In this document: one piece after another, positions 12,711 to 22,408 of the stretch | How positions within the stretch are numbered: the stretch's first letter is position 1 | How the letters are laid out: each line of letters starts with the position of its first letter | Assembly (NCBI GenBank): GCA_018302465.1 | Contig: JAGVZQ010000017.1 | Coordinates: 1 to 32,641 of the forward strand | From: Candidatus Woesearchaeota archaeon | GTDB taxonomy: Archaea; Nanobdellota; Nanobdellia; SCGC-AAA011-G17; GW2011-AR20 | Direction of reading: 5' to 3' | DNA length: 32,641 nt | Notes under the pieces: model-generated | Database searches by the model: none | What the model saw: the letters and a program-made list of their open reading frames with translations, nothing else | Told to the model about the DNA's origin: nothing | Position numbers and translations under genes: made by a program

Positions 12711-13144
12711 CTTCTACCCTTCTCTATCTTTCCTCTGATTAAGGCATTTAAACTTTGATCATTAACTTTTATAACCTGCCATCTAATCCCTGGAATATCT
12801 CCTTTAGATTTTCCCATTGGCCCTCCGATGCATTCAACAACAACTTCATCATGCTCATTTATCATTTTGATAGCATTATATCCAGGAACAAAAACTCCAA
12901 TTTTCTTTCCATTCTTAATTAATTGAACGATAACACATTTTCTCATCGCTGAGTTAGGCTGCTTAGCTTCTCTTTGTGTTTTTTCCAGAACAATAGCTTT
13001 AGCCTGAGGACTTCCTTTTAATGGATCAGACTTTGCTTTAAGATTTAAAGTACTTCTTGTATACCATTTATTATTCCATCTAAACTTCTTCCTTTTATCT
13101 CTAAGCTTCTTTCCTGCATTCAATCCATTTGATTTGTTTCCCAT
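12707..13144 (-). CDS. rps12: Small-subunit ribosomal protein uS12
   Basis: 145 residues, archaeal/eukaryotic-length uS12 (RPS23 type), at the decoding centre. Seen: [20 protein letters not shown] at the N-terminus, [20 protein letters not shown] (the conserved loop with the PNSA turn near the A site) and [21 protein letters not shown] in the middle. Starts one base after the nusA stop region and overlaps the following 28-codon ORF by ATGA. Confidence 0.96.
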   Translation of the reverse strand: MGNKSNGLNAGKKLRDKRKKFRWNNKWYTRSTLNLKAKSDPLKGSPQAKAIVLEKTQREAKQPNSAMRKCVIVQLIKNGKKIGVFVPGYNAIKMINEHDEVVVECIGGPMGKSKGDIPGIRWQVIKVNDQSLNALIRGKIEKGRR

Positions 13145-13145
13145 T

Positions 13146-13538
13146 TTAAACTACTTTCATTTCAATATTGAAATATTTCTTTAATAGGGTATTATAAAAC
13201 TTTAGGTTTTTGCCATCCCTGCCTATTAACAAGGCTTTTGTCTTTGTATCTCCTTTAGCTTCTAAAAAACTTCCTTTGTCTGTAATTTCAGCCTTCAAAG
13301 GGTAAATTAGGCTATTTATAAAATTAACCTTATTTTCTGTATATTCAACTATTTTTATTTTTTTCTTCATTAAATAAGATATCTTTTTTACATTTTTCCC
13401 TTCTTTTCCTATAGCCTTTGCCCCATTATCAACTATAAAGACTAAAATTTCATTATGAGAATGCATATCCTTCACTTTAGAATGTGTCAATTTTTCAAAC
13501 AAATTTATTTGCTGAATTGTGTCATTAGAATATATCAT
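13146..13538 (-). CDS. nusA: Archaeal NusA-like KH-domain transcription factor
   Basis: 130 residues with two KH-type RNA-binding domains. KH1 is around residues 28-70 ([20 protein letters not shown], with GKEGKN as the GxxG loop) and KH2 around 75-130 ([26 protein letters not shown] loop). Archaeal NusA lacks the bacterial polymerase-binding and S1 parts; length and the position between eL30 and uS12 match the standard archaeal cluster. Probably binds nascent RNA or RNA polymerase in elongation and termination. Spacing to neighbours is one base on either side. Confidence 0.9.
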   Translation of the reverse strand: MIYSNDTIQQINLFEKLTHSKVKDMHSHNEILVFIVDNGAKAIGKEGKNVKKISYLMKKKIKIVEYTENKVNFINSLIYPLKAEITDKGSFLEAKGDTKTKALLIGRDGKNLKFYNTLLKKYFNIEMKVV

Positions 13539-13539
13539 T

Positions 13540-13788
13540 TTAAAAGCTCAAAACACTGATAGAAAAAGGTTTTTTGCATATAACTCCGAGTTCCTCATTA
13601 GTCTCTTTTACTTTATTCAATTTTGCATTAAACACTTTGCAGTAATGCTCTATATCTCCTCTAACCTCTTCAGGACAGTTGCTGGAGATGTAAACATTTT
13701 TTACCTCTCCCTTCTTTAATTTCTTTAGAGTTTTCTCTGTCCCAACTACTATTTTTCCTTCTTTCAAAGCTTCTCTTAAATCTTTCAT
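13540..13788 (-). CDS. rpl30e: Ribosomal protein eL30 (L7Ae/L30e family)
   Basis: 82 residues, slightly short for eL30 (about 95-100). MKDLREALKEGKIVVGTEKT with the following KNVYISSNCPEEVRGDIEHY and GVICKKPFSISVLSF match the L7Ae/L30e fold that binds kink-turn RNA in the large subunit. Gene order rpoA2-eL30-nusA-uS12 is typical for archaea. The ATG overlaps the rpoA2 stop by 4 bases. Confidence 0.92.
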   Translation of the reverse strand: MKDLREALKEGKIVVGTEKTLKKLKKGEVKNVYISSNCPEEVRGDIEHYCKVFNAKLNKVKETNEELGVICKKPFSISVLSF

Positions 13789-16364
13789 TTTTTCATATCC
13801 CTTATTTTAGCAATTAAACTTGGTAATCCTGTTCCAACAGGTATTTCCTGGTTTAACATTACGTTCTCAATTACTGAATTTAATTTATCTTCCTCTCCCT
13901 TAAGAGTTGCATTAACTATATGTTTTATAGGCGTTTCAAAACTGGCTCTTGCCAGCACACTTTCTTTCTCACCAGTTATACCGCTTCTTGTTATACCTTT
14001 TATAGATCCAACAGAGGTCATAACATCTGCTAATAACATAATATGTCTTATATCTATATCTAGCCCTTGATTTTCAATAACTTCAATTGCTTCATTCATT
14101 ATTGCTTGTCTTGCTGCTTCAACCCCAAGTATAGTTTGTGTCATAAACACATCATTTGTTACTGTCTTTTTAAAATCCACACCCTCTACATTCATTACAT
14201 CTTTAAGATTATTACCAACGCATATAATTATAAATTCATTATCCCTCTTTATAGGCAATACTTGTTTTATTCCTTTAACTCCTTTAGTATGAAGTTCCCT
14301 TACCTTTTCTCTTAATTGATATAACTCTTTTAATTCAAACTGCTCTGCTTTTAGTTTTATAGATATGAAATCCTTGTTTGCTCTCACATCAATATTTTTT
14401 AAAGAATCACCTATTATTTTTACAAGCTGCGCTTCAGTAATAACAAAATCTTTCATCTTCAGTTTGTTAAGATAAATTTCTATTCTTGACTGGGACATAT
14501 TTACAGAAAACTCATCAACAACTTCTGCTAGTTTAGTTTCTTTAATAGTAGCTGCAACTTTCTTTACTTTAACTGGATCTTTTGCAATTTCTTTGTCTAA
14601 ATGAACTTCTATTCTCGGAGTGCTTGGCTCTTTTCTCGCATCTAACAACTCAATAAGTCTTGGCAGACCTAATGTAACAGCAACTTCAGCAACACCTGCA
14701 AAGTGGAATACATTTAATGTGTTATGAGTTATAACTCCTTCAAATGTGGTAAATGTTTCCAACCCCGGAACAGACAAATCATATACAAAACCGTCATTCT
14801 GAACCTGCTCAATTTTCTCTATTGCATCCCAGACAACATCAGAATTAAACATTCTGTTCATAACGACTAATTCATTGGAAATATCAACATTATTTTCTTT
14901 AGATAATAATTCAAATTTCTTGATATATCTGAATAAAGCAGTTCTCCCTATTTTTTGCCTCTTAGTAAAGTTATTGACATACCTCGTGCTCATTCCGACT
15001 TTTTTGGCAGTATCATAGAATAAATTTCCAAATCCTGAAATCATATCTGTATAATCCTGGGAAGTTTCATTCCAAAATTTCCTGGCCATTCCAGCTAGTT
15101 TCTCCAAATCTTCTCTTTTATATTCTATATCGCTTCCAATATATTGCAAAAATAGCGGAGCATACTTGTAAGGAATTAGTAGCCAGTATTGATTATCTTC
15201 AGTTTTATAAGAAAAAATGTTAAACCTATTTAAAAGTAAAGCTATACCGTCTCTTAATTCTCTAGAATTAGAAGAAACTCTGATCATTTTCCCAGACACA
15301 TGAAAATTTGCATCTCCATCAAAATATCCTTTTAATAGCCCAGAGACAAATTCTTCTTCAGCACTATAAGCAAATTCAGGAACAATTTTCATTGCTGAAC
15401 CAGTTTTGCATGAATTTATTAAGAAATTTGCTAATAGAGAAGAATTTATCTTTAAATCTCTTGAAAGAGAAAATCCTCTTTGATTATACTCTTCTTTATA
15501 TCTTAAGTTTAAAAAAGAAACGAATTCCTTAGCGTTATTCATAAAATTATCATCCATATTAGATAATGAAACTTGCCCATTTGTAGCATTGCCTTCAGCT
15601 AAATAAGCCCCAATAAACCATCCGAATTTATTATCTAATTTTATAACATCAGGTATGCGCTTTGAATGTGTCTTTTCCCTAAACAATAATCCGTTATCCT
15701 CTATCAATTTAAATCTCGAATTCTCAGAAATTTTAATATAGTCGGATGTTTTAATCTCCTTAATACAGTGTTCTGGAAGATATTTAATAACAGGTATCCT
15801 GTCTCCGACATTTAAAATTTTTCCCATAATTGGAACTATTTGATTATCCTTCCTTACAACAAAAGAATGGTTATCCGTTGCTGTTATCTCTCTTCCAGAA
15901 GAAGTTGTCAATTTCATTAAATTTTTTTTGCATTTATGCCTGCTGCACTCAACAACTTTTTTCCATTCAATTTTTTCTTCCTGATTTATGCTTGGAACAT
16001 AAAGTTCATAATCATTTAAAGGAAGTATTTCAGTGTTATTAAAGCTAAAAGCGCCATTTGCATTCATTAAACCATCTAAAAATTCTCCAATTCTAACAAT
16101 CTTTATCCTGTCTTTAATTTTTATAATTATTCTCTCATTCTTTGAAAGACTCATCTGTGTACCTGGCTCACCAATACTTTCAGCAGTAACAATTCCTATT
16201 GCTTCTCCTGGGCTTATTTTTGAACTTTCAAATGAATCCCTGACTCTGTCTAATACTTTCTTTACTTGATCCCCTTTGAGCTTGTTATCTTCTACTCCTT
16301 TTCTAACTTCGTCTAGTAATTTCTGATGAAGTTCTGGATATTCATCATATATCGATTTAGCCAT
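13785..16364 (-). CDS. rpoA2: RNA polymerase subunit A'' (Rpo1C) containing an intein
   Basis: 859 aa from the ATG at 16364; the ORF track starts 3 codons earlier at a TTG. Exteins total about 382 aa, the normal A'' size: the N-extein has ISPGEAIGIVTAESIGEPGT, the trigger-loop/bridge region shared by the C-terminal part of all largest RNA polymerase subunits; the C-extein has NVFHFAGVAEVAVTLGLPRL and ends in the conserved GLPSLIAKIRDMKK. An intein of 477 aa interrupts GTQM^T. Correct polymerase assembly requires protein splicing. Overlaps rpoA1 by 8 bases and eL30 by 4. Confidence 0.95.
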   Translation of the reverse strand: MAKSIYDEYPELHQKLLDEVRKGVEDNKLKGDQVKKVLDRVRDSFESSKISPGEAIGIVTAESIGEPGTQMSLSKNERIIIKIKDRIKIVRIGEFLDGLMNANGAFSFNNTEILPLNDYELYVPSINQEEKIEWKKVVECSRHKCKKNLMKLTTSSGREITATDNHSFVVRKDNQIVPIMGKILNVGDRIPVIKYLPEHCIKEIKTSDYIKISENSRFKLIEDNGLLFREKTHSKRIPDVIKLDNKFGWFIGAYLAEGNATNGQVSLSNMDDNFMNNAKEFVSFLNLRYKEEYNQRGFSLSRDLKINSSLLANFLINSCKTGSAMKIVPEFAYSAEEEFVSGLLKGYFDGDANFHVSGKMIRVSSNSRELRDGIALLLNRFNIFSYKTEDNQYWLLIPYKYAPLFLQYIGSDIEYKREDLEKLAGMARKFWNETSQDYTDMISGFGNLFYDTAKKVGMSTRYVNNFTKRQKIGRTALFRYIKKFELLSKENNVDISNELVVMNRMFNSDVVWDAIEKIEQVQNDGFVYDLSVPGLETFTTFEGVITHNTLNVFHFAGVAEVAVTLGLPRLIELLDARKEPSTPRIEVHLDKEIAKDPVKVKKVAATIKETKLAEVVDEFSVNMSQSRIEIYLNKLKMKDFVITEAQLVKIIGDSLKNIDVRANKDFISIKLKAEQFELKELYQLREKVRELHTKGVKGIKQVLPIKRDNEFIIICVGNNLKDVMNVEGVDFKKTVTNDVFMTQTILGVEAARQAIMNEAIEVIENQGLDIDIRHIMLLADVMTSVGSIKGITRSGITGEKESVLARASFETPIKHIVNATLKGEEDKLNSVIENVMLNQEIPVGTGLPSLIAKIRDMKK
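14721..16151 (-). mobile_element. Intein with LAGLIDADG homing endonuclease in Rpo1C
   Basis: Codons for residues 72-548 of the host protein. N-terminal splicing block begins with Ser1 (SLSKNERIIIK), block B is GREITATDNHSF (TxxH), and the end is VYDLSVPGLETF...GVITHN followed by Thr as the +1 residue. All splicing residues (Ser1, TxxH, His-Asn, +1 Thr) are present. The endonuclease part has both LAGLIDADG helices, FIGAYLAEGNA and GLLKGYFDGDANF, each with its acidic residue, so homing may be active. A basic helix-turn-helix-like tail (KVGMSTRYVNNFTKRQKIGR) may bind DNA. The site GTQM^T is a highly conserved active-site position. Confidence 0.93.
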
Positions 16365-18858
16365 ATGTCGCAACCTCTTTCACAATTTTCTGCACATTAA
16401 TTTTTCCACCCTCGCTCTTGTGAACATCAATTCCATCATCACCATACTTGAACTGCACTATGTTTCCATTTGCATCTCTAACAGTTGAATCATATTCTAT
16501 CTTTAAATCCTGTAAAGCATTTGATAATCTTCTATACAAATATCCGGATTTAGGTGTTCTTAGAGCAGTATCCATCAGAGAATCCCTTCCCGTCATTGCA
16601 TGGAAAAAATATTCAGTTGGTGATAACCCATCTCTATAACCCCCATAAACAAAACCTTTTGCAGAAGGGCTTAAACTTCCTTTTTCAAAAGCAACAATAG
16701 TTCTGTCTCTATATCCGTTTCTTATTCTGCTTCCACCTAAAGCTTGCTGTCCTACAGATGCTGCCATCTGTGCAACATTCAATATATTTCCAGTAGCTCC
16801 TGATTTAGCCATTAATATTGTTGAATTCTCTTCAGGTATTGATTCAAATACAACTTCTCCAATCTTATTTCTTAAGCTGTTTAAATTCTGTAGTATCATT
16901 TTCTCTAATGTCTCTTTCACAGTCAATCCAGGCATTGCATCTAATTTTCCATTCTTAAACTGCTGGATTAATTCATCAACTTTCTTCTCAGTCTGCACAG
17001 TTAAACTCTTATTTTTCTGCAAAACATCTTCTGGCAGATCAGTATCTGAAATAGAAGTTGTAAATCCTGTCCTTAATAAAACTGCAATTCCTAGTCTGAA
17101 TAACTTTCCAAGTAAATCAATCCCAATGTCTTCCCCATACTTGGCATATAATGCTCTTATTAAAGTACCATTGTCCTCTCCAATAGTTGATTTATCAATA
17201 ATTCCCTCTACTAATTTTCCTCTCTCTATCTTCACCGTTCTTCCATCTTTTGAATTGCCTATAAAATCAAAGTCTCTGGGTAATAAAGCGCTGAATACTT
17301 CCTTTCCATCTAATTCTTTTGATTTGCTCAGGTTAAATTCTTTAACACCAATAGAATACAGTAGTTGAATTGAATCTTCCCTCGATAACTTCAAATCTCT
17401 TGTTAATAAATAATTTCCAGTTATAGCATCATTTGTGCATCCAATAACATTAAACCCATTCTTTGGAGTAATAATATGGCTTTGCACCTGCATTAAAATC
17501 TCAGCTTCTGCTCTTGCTTCCTCTGTCTGAGGAATATGTAAGTTCATCTCATCCCCATCAAAGTCAGCATTATACGGAGTACATACCCCAGGATTTAATC
17601 TGAATGATCTTCCAGGCAATACTCTTATCTTATGGCACATGATGCTCATTCTATGCAAACTTGGCTGCCTGTTAAACACGCAAACATCTCCATCCATCAA
17701 ATGCCTTTCAACAATGCATCCAGGAACTAAATCAGTAAGTATCTGCTCTTTTGTTTCTTCTGTAATCTTTCTTTTCTTTTTATCAGCAGTTATAACATAA
17801 TTAGCACCAACATAGTTTTCAGGTCCATTTTCTATAAGTTTTTTCAGCCATTCTGTATTCCACGACGTAACTTTCTCAGGAACCGTTAGTTCCATTGCAA
17901 TTATCTTAGGAATTCCAACTTCATTGAACTTTATTTTAGGATCTGGACTGATAACAGTTCTTGCAGCATAATTAACTCTCTTTCCTGCCAGGTTATATCT
18001 AAATCTTCCCTCTTTACTTTTAATTCTCTCGGACAATGTCTTCAATGGCTGTCCTGACCTATGTCTTGCAGGCGGCACTTGAGAAATAGCATTGTCAAAA
18101 TATGTAGTAATGTGATATTGCAGTAAGTCCCATAAATCTTCAATAATAATTTCAGGAGCTCCAGCATTTATATTTTCAAACAATCTCTGGTTAATTCTTA
18201 CAATATCTCCCAGTTTATGTGTTAAATCATCTTCTGATCTTTCTCCAGACTCTAAAGTAATACTTGGTCTCACAGTAACTGGAGGAATAGGTAATAATGT
18301 AAGAACCATCCATTCAGGTCTTGCATACTCTGGATTAATCCCTAACATTCTCACAGAATCATCTGAAATTTTTTCAAGTCTTGCTCTTATCTCAATAGGG
18401 CTTAATCTTACATCATTCTCAACATAGTTATTTGGTTTTTCAAGTTTAATCTTAAATTGTTTTGCCTGACAGTGTGGACACTTCCCTGTTTCTTTCAAAG
18501 TCTTCTTTTTCTTAATGTCTTCCTCATTCATCAAAACATTTGCACATTCTCTGCATGTATATTTCAAGAGTGTTAATATTGGTCTTACATATTTTATATG
18601 AATAACCGGTCTTGCAAGATCCATATACCCAAAATGGCCAGGACATTCCTTTAATTTTCCATTGCAAGTTTTACATCTTAAACCAGGATCAATAACGCCA
18701 AGTCTTACATCCATTAAACCACCGTCAACAGGATATCCCTCTTTATCATAAAGCTCTGGTGTAACAATCTTTACACTTCCTATCTTCTTTATTACGGTAG
18801 GTCCTAGTAAGCCGAAAAAAATGCTTCCTACTTTCTTGTAAATATATTCTTCTGCCAT
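16357..18858 (-). CDS. rpoA1: RNA polymerase subunit A' (Rpo1N)
   Basis: 833 aa from the ATG at 18858, two bases after the rpoB1 stop; the 14 additional residues in the ORF track would lie inside rpoB1 and are unlikely. Seen: zinc site CKTCNGKLKECPGHFGYMDL near residue 60, second zinc site CREC...CPHC, RYNLAGKRVNYAARTVISPD, and the catalytic magnesium loop NADFDGDEMNLHIPQ around residues 430-445. Ends in the region preceding the A'/A'' split, as usual in archaea. The largest catalytic subunit of RNA polymerase. The end overlaps rpoA2 by 8 bases. Confidence 0.96.
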   Translation of the reverse strand: MAEEYIYKKVGSIFFGLLGPTVIKKIGSVKIVTPELYDKEGYPVDGGLMDVRLGVIDPGLRCKTCNGKLKECPGHFGYMDLARPVIHIKYVRPILTLLKYTCRECANVLMNEEDIKKKKTLKETGKCPHCQAKQFKIKLEKPNNYVENDVRLSPIEIRARLEKISDDSVRMLGINPEYARPEWMVLTLLPIPPVTVRPSITLESGERSEDDLTHKLGDIVRINQRLFENINAGAPEIIIEDLWDLLQYHITTYFDNAISQVPPARHRSGQPLKTLSERIKSKEGRFRYNLAGKRVNYAARTVISPDPKIKFNEVGIPKIIAMELTVPEKVTSWNTEWLKKLIENGPENYVGANYVITADKKKRKITEETKEQILTDLVPGCIVERHLMDGDVCVFNRQPSLHRMSIMCHKIRVLPGRSFRLNPGVCTPYNADFDGDEMNLHIPQTEEARAEAEILMQVQSHIITPKNGFNVIGCTNDAITGNYLLTRDLKLSREDSIQLLYSIGVKEFNLSKSKELDGKEVFSALLPRDFDFIGNSKDGRTVKIERGKLVEGIIDKSTIGEDNGTLIRALYAKYGEDIGIDLLGKLFRLGIAVLLRTGFTTSISDTDLPEDVLQKNKSLTVQTEKKVDELIQQFKNGKLDAMPGLTVKETLEKMILQNLNSLRNKIGEVVFESIPEENSTILMAKSGATGNILNVAQMAASVGQQALGGSRIRNGYRDRTIVAFEKGSLSPSAKGFVYGGYRDGLSPTEYFFHAMTGRDSLMDTALRTPKSGYLYRRLSNALQDLKIEYDSTVRDANGNIVQFKYGDDGIDVHKSEGGKINVQKIVKEVATYG

Positions 18859-18860
18859 TT

Positions 18861-20663
18861 TCAATATTTGCTCTTTAACACTAGTCTTGGATAAACGCAC
18901 AATGACTTTAATTCATCCATTAATAATTTGAAAGCATAACTTAGCTCAACAGATGTTATTTCTACATTACTTCCGCATTTCAGGCAATGTCTTACTCCCT
19001 TAAATGTATCATTGATTGCAAGCATACCGCACTTCTCGCATACATGAACAATTGTCTTGTCTGAATCAAATCTTTCCTTCAGCATCAAACTAGCCCCATG
19101 TGCAACAAAGCAGTCCTTCTCCATTTCTCCAACTCTCAATCCTCCACCTCTTGCTCTACCTTCAATAGGCTGTCTTGTTAACAGTTGGATTCTTCCTGAT
19201 GCCCTTGCATGTAGTTTATTAGCAACCATGTGCTTTAATCTTAAATAATACATACTTCCAACAAATATTCTGGCTCTGAATTTCTCTCCAGACATTCCAT
19301 TATAAAAGATCTCAGTTCCATTTTCTTTGAAACCCAGACTAACAAGCTCTTTTCTCAGGTCAGCCTCATTCTCAACATCAAATGTTGTTCCATCAACATA
19401 TCTTCCACCTAAACTTCCTACTTTTCCGGCAACTACTTCGATAAGATGGCTGATAGTCATTCTACCTGGAATGCTGTGTGGAGAGAAAATAATATCCGGT
19501 CTTATACCTGTAGCAGAAAAAGGCATATTCTGCTCATCAACAATCATTCCTACTACTCCTTTCTGTCCGTGTCTTGATGCAAATTTATCTCCAAGTTCAG
19601 GAATTCTTTGCTCCCTTAATCTTATCTTAACAATCTTATTCCCCTCTTCATTTTCTGTAATAATAACCATATCAACTACTCCGCCTTCTCCATGTCTTAT
19701 TGTTGCAGAGCTTTCTCTTCTCGTGCTTGCAGCAATGCTGAATTCTTCTAGCTCTCCTAAAAATCTTGGCGGGCTTGTTCTTCCGATTATAACATCATCT
19801 TCTCTTAATTCTGCGCCATTATACACAACACCATCTTTCTCTAAATATTTGTAATCTTTCTCAGCCCTATAGCCTTTTACTTCCTTATCAGGAATATGGA
19901 TCTCATCAGTTAAACCACCGCTATATCTTAACTCTTCTGCATCATAAGGTCTGAAATAAGTGCTTCTTGCAAGTCCTCTCTGCACAGATCCCTTGTTAAG
20001 GATAATAGCATCCTCCATATTATAACCTTCAAAACTCATTAATGCAATAACAACATTATGCCCTGCAGGATGCTTATCATATTTCATAACATCATGCATG
20101 AAAGATTTAACAACAGGTCTCTCAGGATAATGAAGAACACTAACATCAGTGTCCATTCTCATCAAGAAATTGGAAGCATATAACCCAACGCTCTGTTTCT
20201 GAATCTTGCTGCCTCTTATAAGTCTTGAGGAGCTTCCAAAGTTAGAATAAGGAATTAAACTTGTTGTTAATCCAAGTATTACAACTGGGCTTATCTCAAG
20301 GTGAGTATGTTTATTTGTTAGGTCTTCTTCCTTTAAGGCTATTAAGGTATCTTCTTCCTCTAATGCATCTAGATATTCAATTATTCCGTCATTTACTAAG
20401 TTGTCCCAAGTTATCTCTTTGTTGATTAATTTATTAAGATGCTCATCAGTAAAGGAAGATTTTCCGTTTTTAGCCCTTATCAAAGGTCTTCTTAATCTTC
20501 CCTTAGAACTCTCAATATAAATTTCATCTAATCTTTCTTCATAACTCAAATTAATACTTCCAAGTAGCTTATCTCCTACTCTTTTATCTCTTACATTAGC
20601 AATGAACTCTTTAGGACTATCTACATTTCCTATATACCTATTATCTAAAAATACATCAGCCAT
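18861..20663 (-). CDS. rpoB1: RNA polymerase subunit B' (C-terminal half of Rpo2)
   Basis: 600 residues covering the C-terminal half of the second-largest subunit. Seen: SFEGYNMEDAIILNKGSVQR, GDKFASRHGQKGVVGMIVDE (conserved active-site/hybrid-binding region), RPDIIFSPHSIPGRMTISHL and a C-terminal zinc ribbon CEKCG...CLKCG around residues 540-570. The B subunit is split into two genes, as in many euryarchaeal and DPANN genomes. Start MADVFLDNRYIGNV overlaps the rpoB2 stop by 8 bases. Confidence 0.96.
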   Translation of the reverse strand: MADVFLDNRYIGNVDSPKEFIANVRDKRVGDKLLGSINLSYEERLDEIYIESSKGRLRRPLIRAKNGKSSFTDEHLNKLINKEITWDNLVNDGIIEYLDALEEEDTLIALKEEDLTNKHTHLEISPVVILGLTTSLIPYSNFGSSSRLIRGSKIQKQSVGLYASNFLMRMDTDVSVLHYPERPVVKSFMHDVMKYDKHPAGHNVVIALMSFEGYNMEDAIILNKGSVQRGLARSTYFRPYDAEELRYSGGLTDEIHIPDKEVKGYRAEKDYKYLEKDGVVYNGAELREDDVIIGRTSPPRFLGELEEFSIAASTRRESSATIRHGEGGVVDMVIITENEEGNKIVKIRLREQRIPELGDKFASRHGQKGVVGMIVDEQNMPFSATGIRPDIIFSPHSIPGRMTISHLIEVVAGKVGSLGGRYVDGTTFDVENEADLRKELVSLGFKENGTEIFYNGMSGEKFRARIFVGSMYYLRLKHMVANKLHARASGRIQLLTRQPIEGRARGGGLRVGEMEKDCFVAHGASLMLKERFDSDKTIVHVCEKCGMLAINDTFKGVRHCLKCGSNVEITSVELSYAFKLLMDELKSLCVYPRLVLKSKY

Positions 20664-22146
20664 CTTGTTTCAATCCGCATGATTCTAAAACTTTCCTTAA
20701 TTTGTCTTCAGGAACATCCTCTTGTGATATGCTTGCCAGCATTGCTAAATTCTTCCTAAGCCCGATTGGAGTACCTTCAGGAGTTTCAATTGGTCCCAAT
20801 CTTCCCCAATGTGTGCTATGCAATGCTCTCGCATCAAAATTTTCCTGTGTAGTTGACAATAAACTTACAACTCTCTGTAAATGTGAAATAGTAGCGCTAA
20901 AATTAGTTCTGTCAATGTTCTGGCTTATTCCTTTTCTCCCCCCAACCCATACTCCAGTTGCCATTGCACTCTTTATTCTTGATGTTAATAGCTGATCTCT
21001 TATAATTATTCTTACTGACTGGAACTTTCCCCTTTTCACAAGTCTCTGGAAATTATAAAGCATATCTTGTATTAATGTTCTTAAATTAACTCTGAATAAA
21101 TCAGCCAATAAATCCCCGCTTAATTTTAATCTCTTGTCCATGTAGTGATCTTTATCGCTTAAAGTTAATCCCTCTTTGCTCACTGTAAGAAATCTCTTTA
21201 TGTATTTGCATAATGTATAAGCTTTCTTAAGCCTGTCTTCCTTCGTAACCCCAAGATGAGGGAATAAATACTTATCAATCATTTCAGTTGCCCTTTCAAT
21301 TTTCTCTTCTCTTGATTGTGTAATGCCTATCTTTTTAGCAATGAACTCCAAAGCATCATCTTGTGTTTTCAGCTCAATGCATTCATAAAGGTTAATAAAA
21401 ATATCATCATAAACTTTTGTTTTAGAAATAGCCTCTGAAATTTCCTGGTCTTTAATCAAACCAAGAGCCTTAATAATCGCAACAGCAGGAATCCTCTTGA
21501 ATCTTGTAAATGAAAAGTAAATAACTCCGTCTTTCATCTGCTCTATTAAATGAGGAATCCTATAGCTTCCTCTTTCAGAATATAATCTCGCAGTATACTT
21601 GCTCGGTCCCGTTTTTGCCTTGTCAATAAATAATTTGTTTGAGGCTAAATCCTCAACAACAATAAGAACTCTTTCATTTCCATTTAATATAAAATACCCA
21701 CCAGGGTCATTAGAATCTTCATACACCTCTGCAAGTTTATCTTTGTCTAACTTATGTAAATGGCAGTATTTTGATTTCAGCATTACAGGAATCTTTCCTA
21801 TTGTTACAGTAAATGTTTCCCTTTCAACACCATCTATATAAGTGCTCACGCTTAAATTAACTGGAGCAGAATAAGTTAGTTTTCTCAACCTGGCTTCCAT
21901 AGGATAAACATCTCTCTTGCTTCCGTCTGCTTCAACTAGTTGTGGCTTCTCAACTTTTATTTTTCCTAATTTAATTTTAAAATCCTGAACCTCACTTGGA
22001 ATAATTGTAGGTATAATCTCATTAGCCTCATCAATAATTTCCTGCATTCTTCTTTCCATGAAATTATTAAAAGACTTTATGTTAGACTCAACAATAGAAT
22101 GCTCTGCAAAATAATCTCCAATTAATTCTTTATATCCCTTTACCAT
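20656..22146 (-). CDS. rpoB2: RNA polymerase subunit B'' (N-terminal half of Rpo2)
   Basis: 496 residues. N-terminal half of the second-largest subunit: IIPSEVQDFKIKLGKIKVEK, GYFILNGNERVLIVVEDLAS (protrusion/lobe) and, near the C-terminus, THWGRLGPIETPEGTPIGLR, the conserved fork-region motif that precedes the B''/B' split. Length fits the archaeal B'' subunit. One base separates it from rpoH upstream and it overlaps rpoB1 by 8 bases downstream. Confidence 0.96.
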   Translation of the reverse strand: MVKGYKELIGDYFAEHSIVESNIKSFNNFMERRMQEIIDEANEIIPTIIPSEVQDFKIKLGKIKVEKPQLVEADGSKRDVYPMEARLRKLTYSAPVNLSVSTYIDGVERETFTVTIGKIPVMLKSKYCHLHKLDKDKLAEVYEDSNDPGGYFILNGNERVLIVVEDLASNKLFIDKAKTGPSKYTARLYSERGSYRIPHLIEQMKDGVIYFSFTRFKRIPAVAIIKALGLIKDQEISEAISKTKVYDDIFINLYECIELKTQDDALEFIAKKIGITQSREEKIERATEMIDKYLFPHLGVTKEDRLKKAYTLCKYIKRFLTVSKEGLTLSDKDHYMDKRLKLSGDLLADLFRVNLRTLIQDMLYNFQRLVKRGKFQSVRIIIRDQLLTSRIKSAMATGVWVGGRKGISQNIDRTNFSATISHLQRVVSLLSTTQENFDARALHSTHWGRLGPIETPEGTPIGLRKNLAMLASISQEDVPEDKLRKVLESCGLKQDG

Positions 22147-22147
22147 C

Positions 22148-22393
22148 TTACACTACAACCCTGTAAAAAAATGTCTCCCCCACAGTTGGACTCTTTCTTA
22201 AAATTTTAATAACATCCCCTTTTTCAATTTCCATGCCTTCAATAGCAGGATCTGTCTTCTTGATTTTAGGTAACTGTTTTTTCTTAATGTTGTAAGTTTG
22301 AAGTAACTCATCTACTTCTTCCTTCTTCATTAAAAAATGTTTTGGCACAAGTATGTGCGTCTTCACATCAAATTTTATTTCTGTTTTTGCCAT
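22148..22393 (-). CDS. rpoH: RNA polymerase subunit H (Rpo5)
   Basis: 81 residues, archaeal RpoH/eukaryotic Rpb5 C-terminal domain: THILVPKHFLMKKEEVDELL, KKQLPKIKKTDPAIEGMEIE, then KGDVIKILRKSPTVGETFFY. It is the jaw subunit that contacts downstream DNA. First protein gene of the rpo run; the start is 15 bases downstream of tRNA-Lys, so operon transcription may begin upstream of the two tRNA genes and the tRNAs be processed from it. No clear TATA box of its own fits in the 15-base gap. Confidence 0.95.
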   Translation of the reverse strand: MAKTEIKFDVKTHILVPKHFLMKKEEVDELLQTYNIKKKQLPKIKKTDPAIEGMEIEKGDVIKILRKSPTVGETFFYRVVV

Positions 22394-22408
22394 TTTTTAT
22401 TAAAAGGT

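Noticed and set aside
18859-18900. 14-residue N-terminal extension of Rpo1N
   Set aside because: It lies within rpoB1; the ATG at 18858 follows the rpoB1 stop by two bases.
19327-19854. 175-aa plus-strand ORF
   Set aside because: Antisense of rpoB1, a certain gene.
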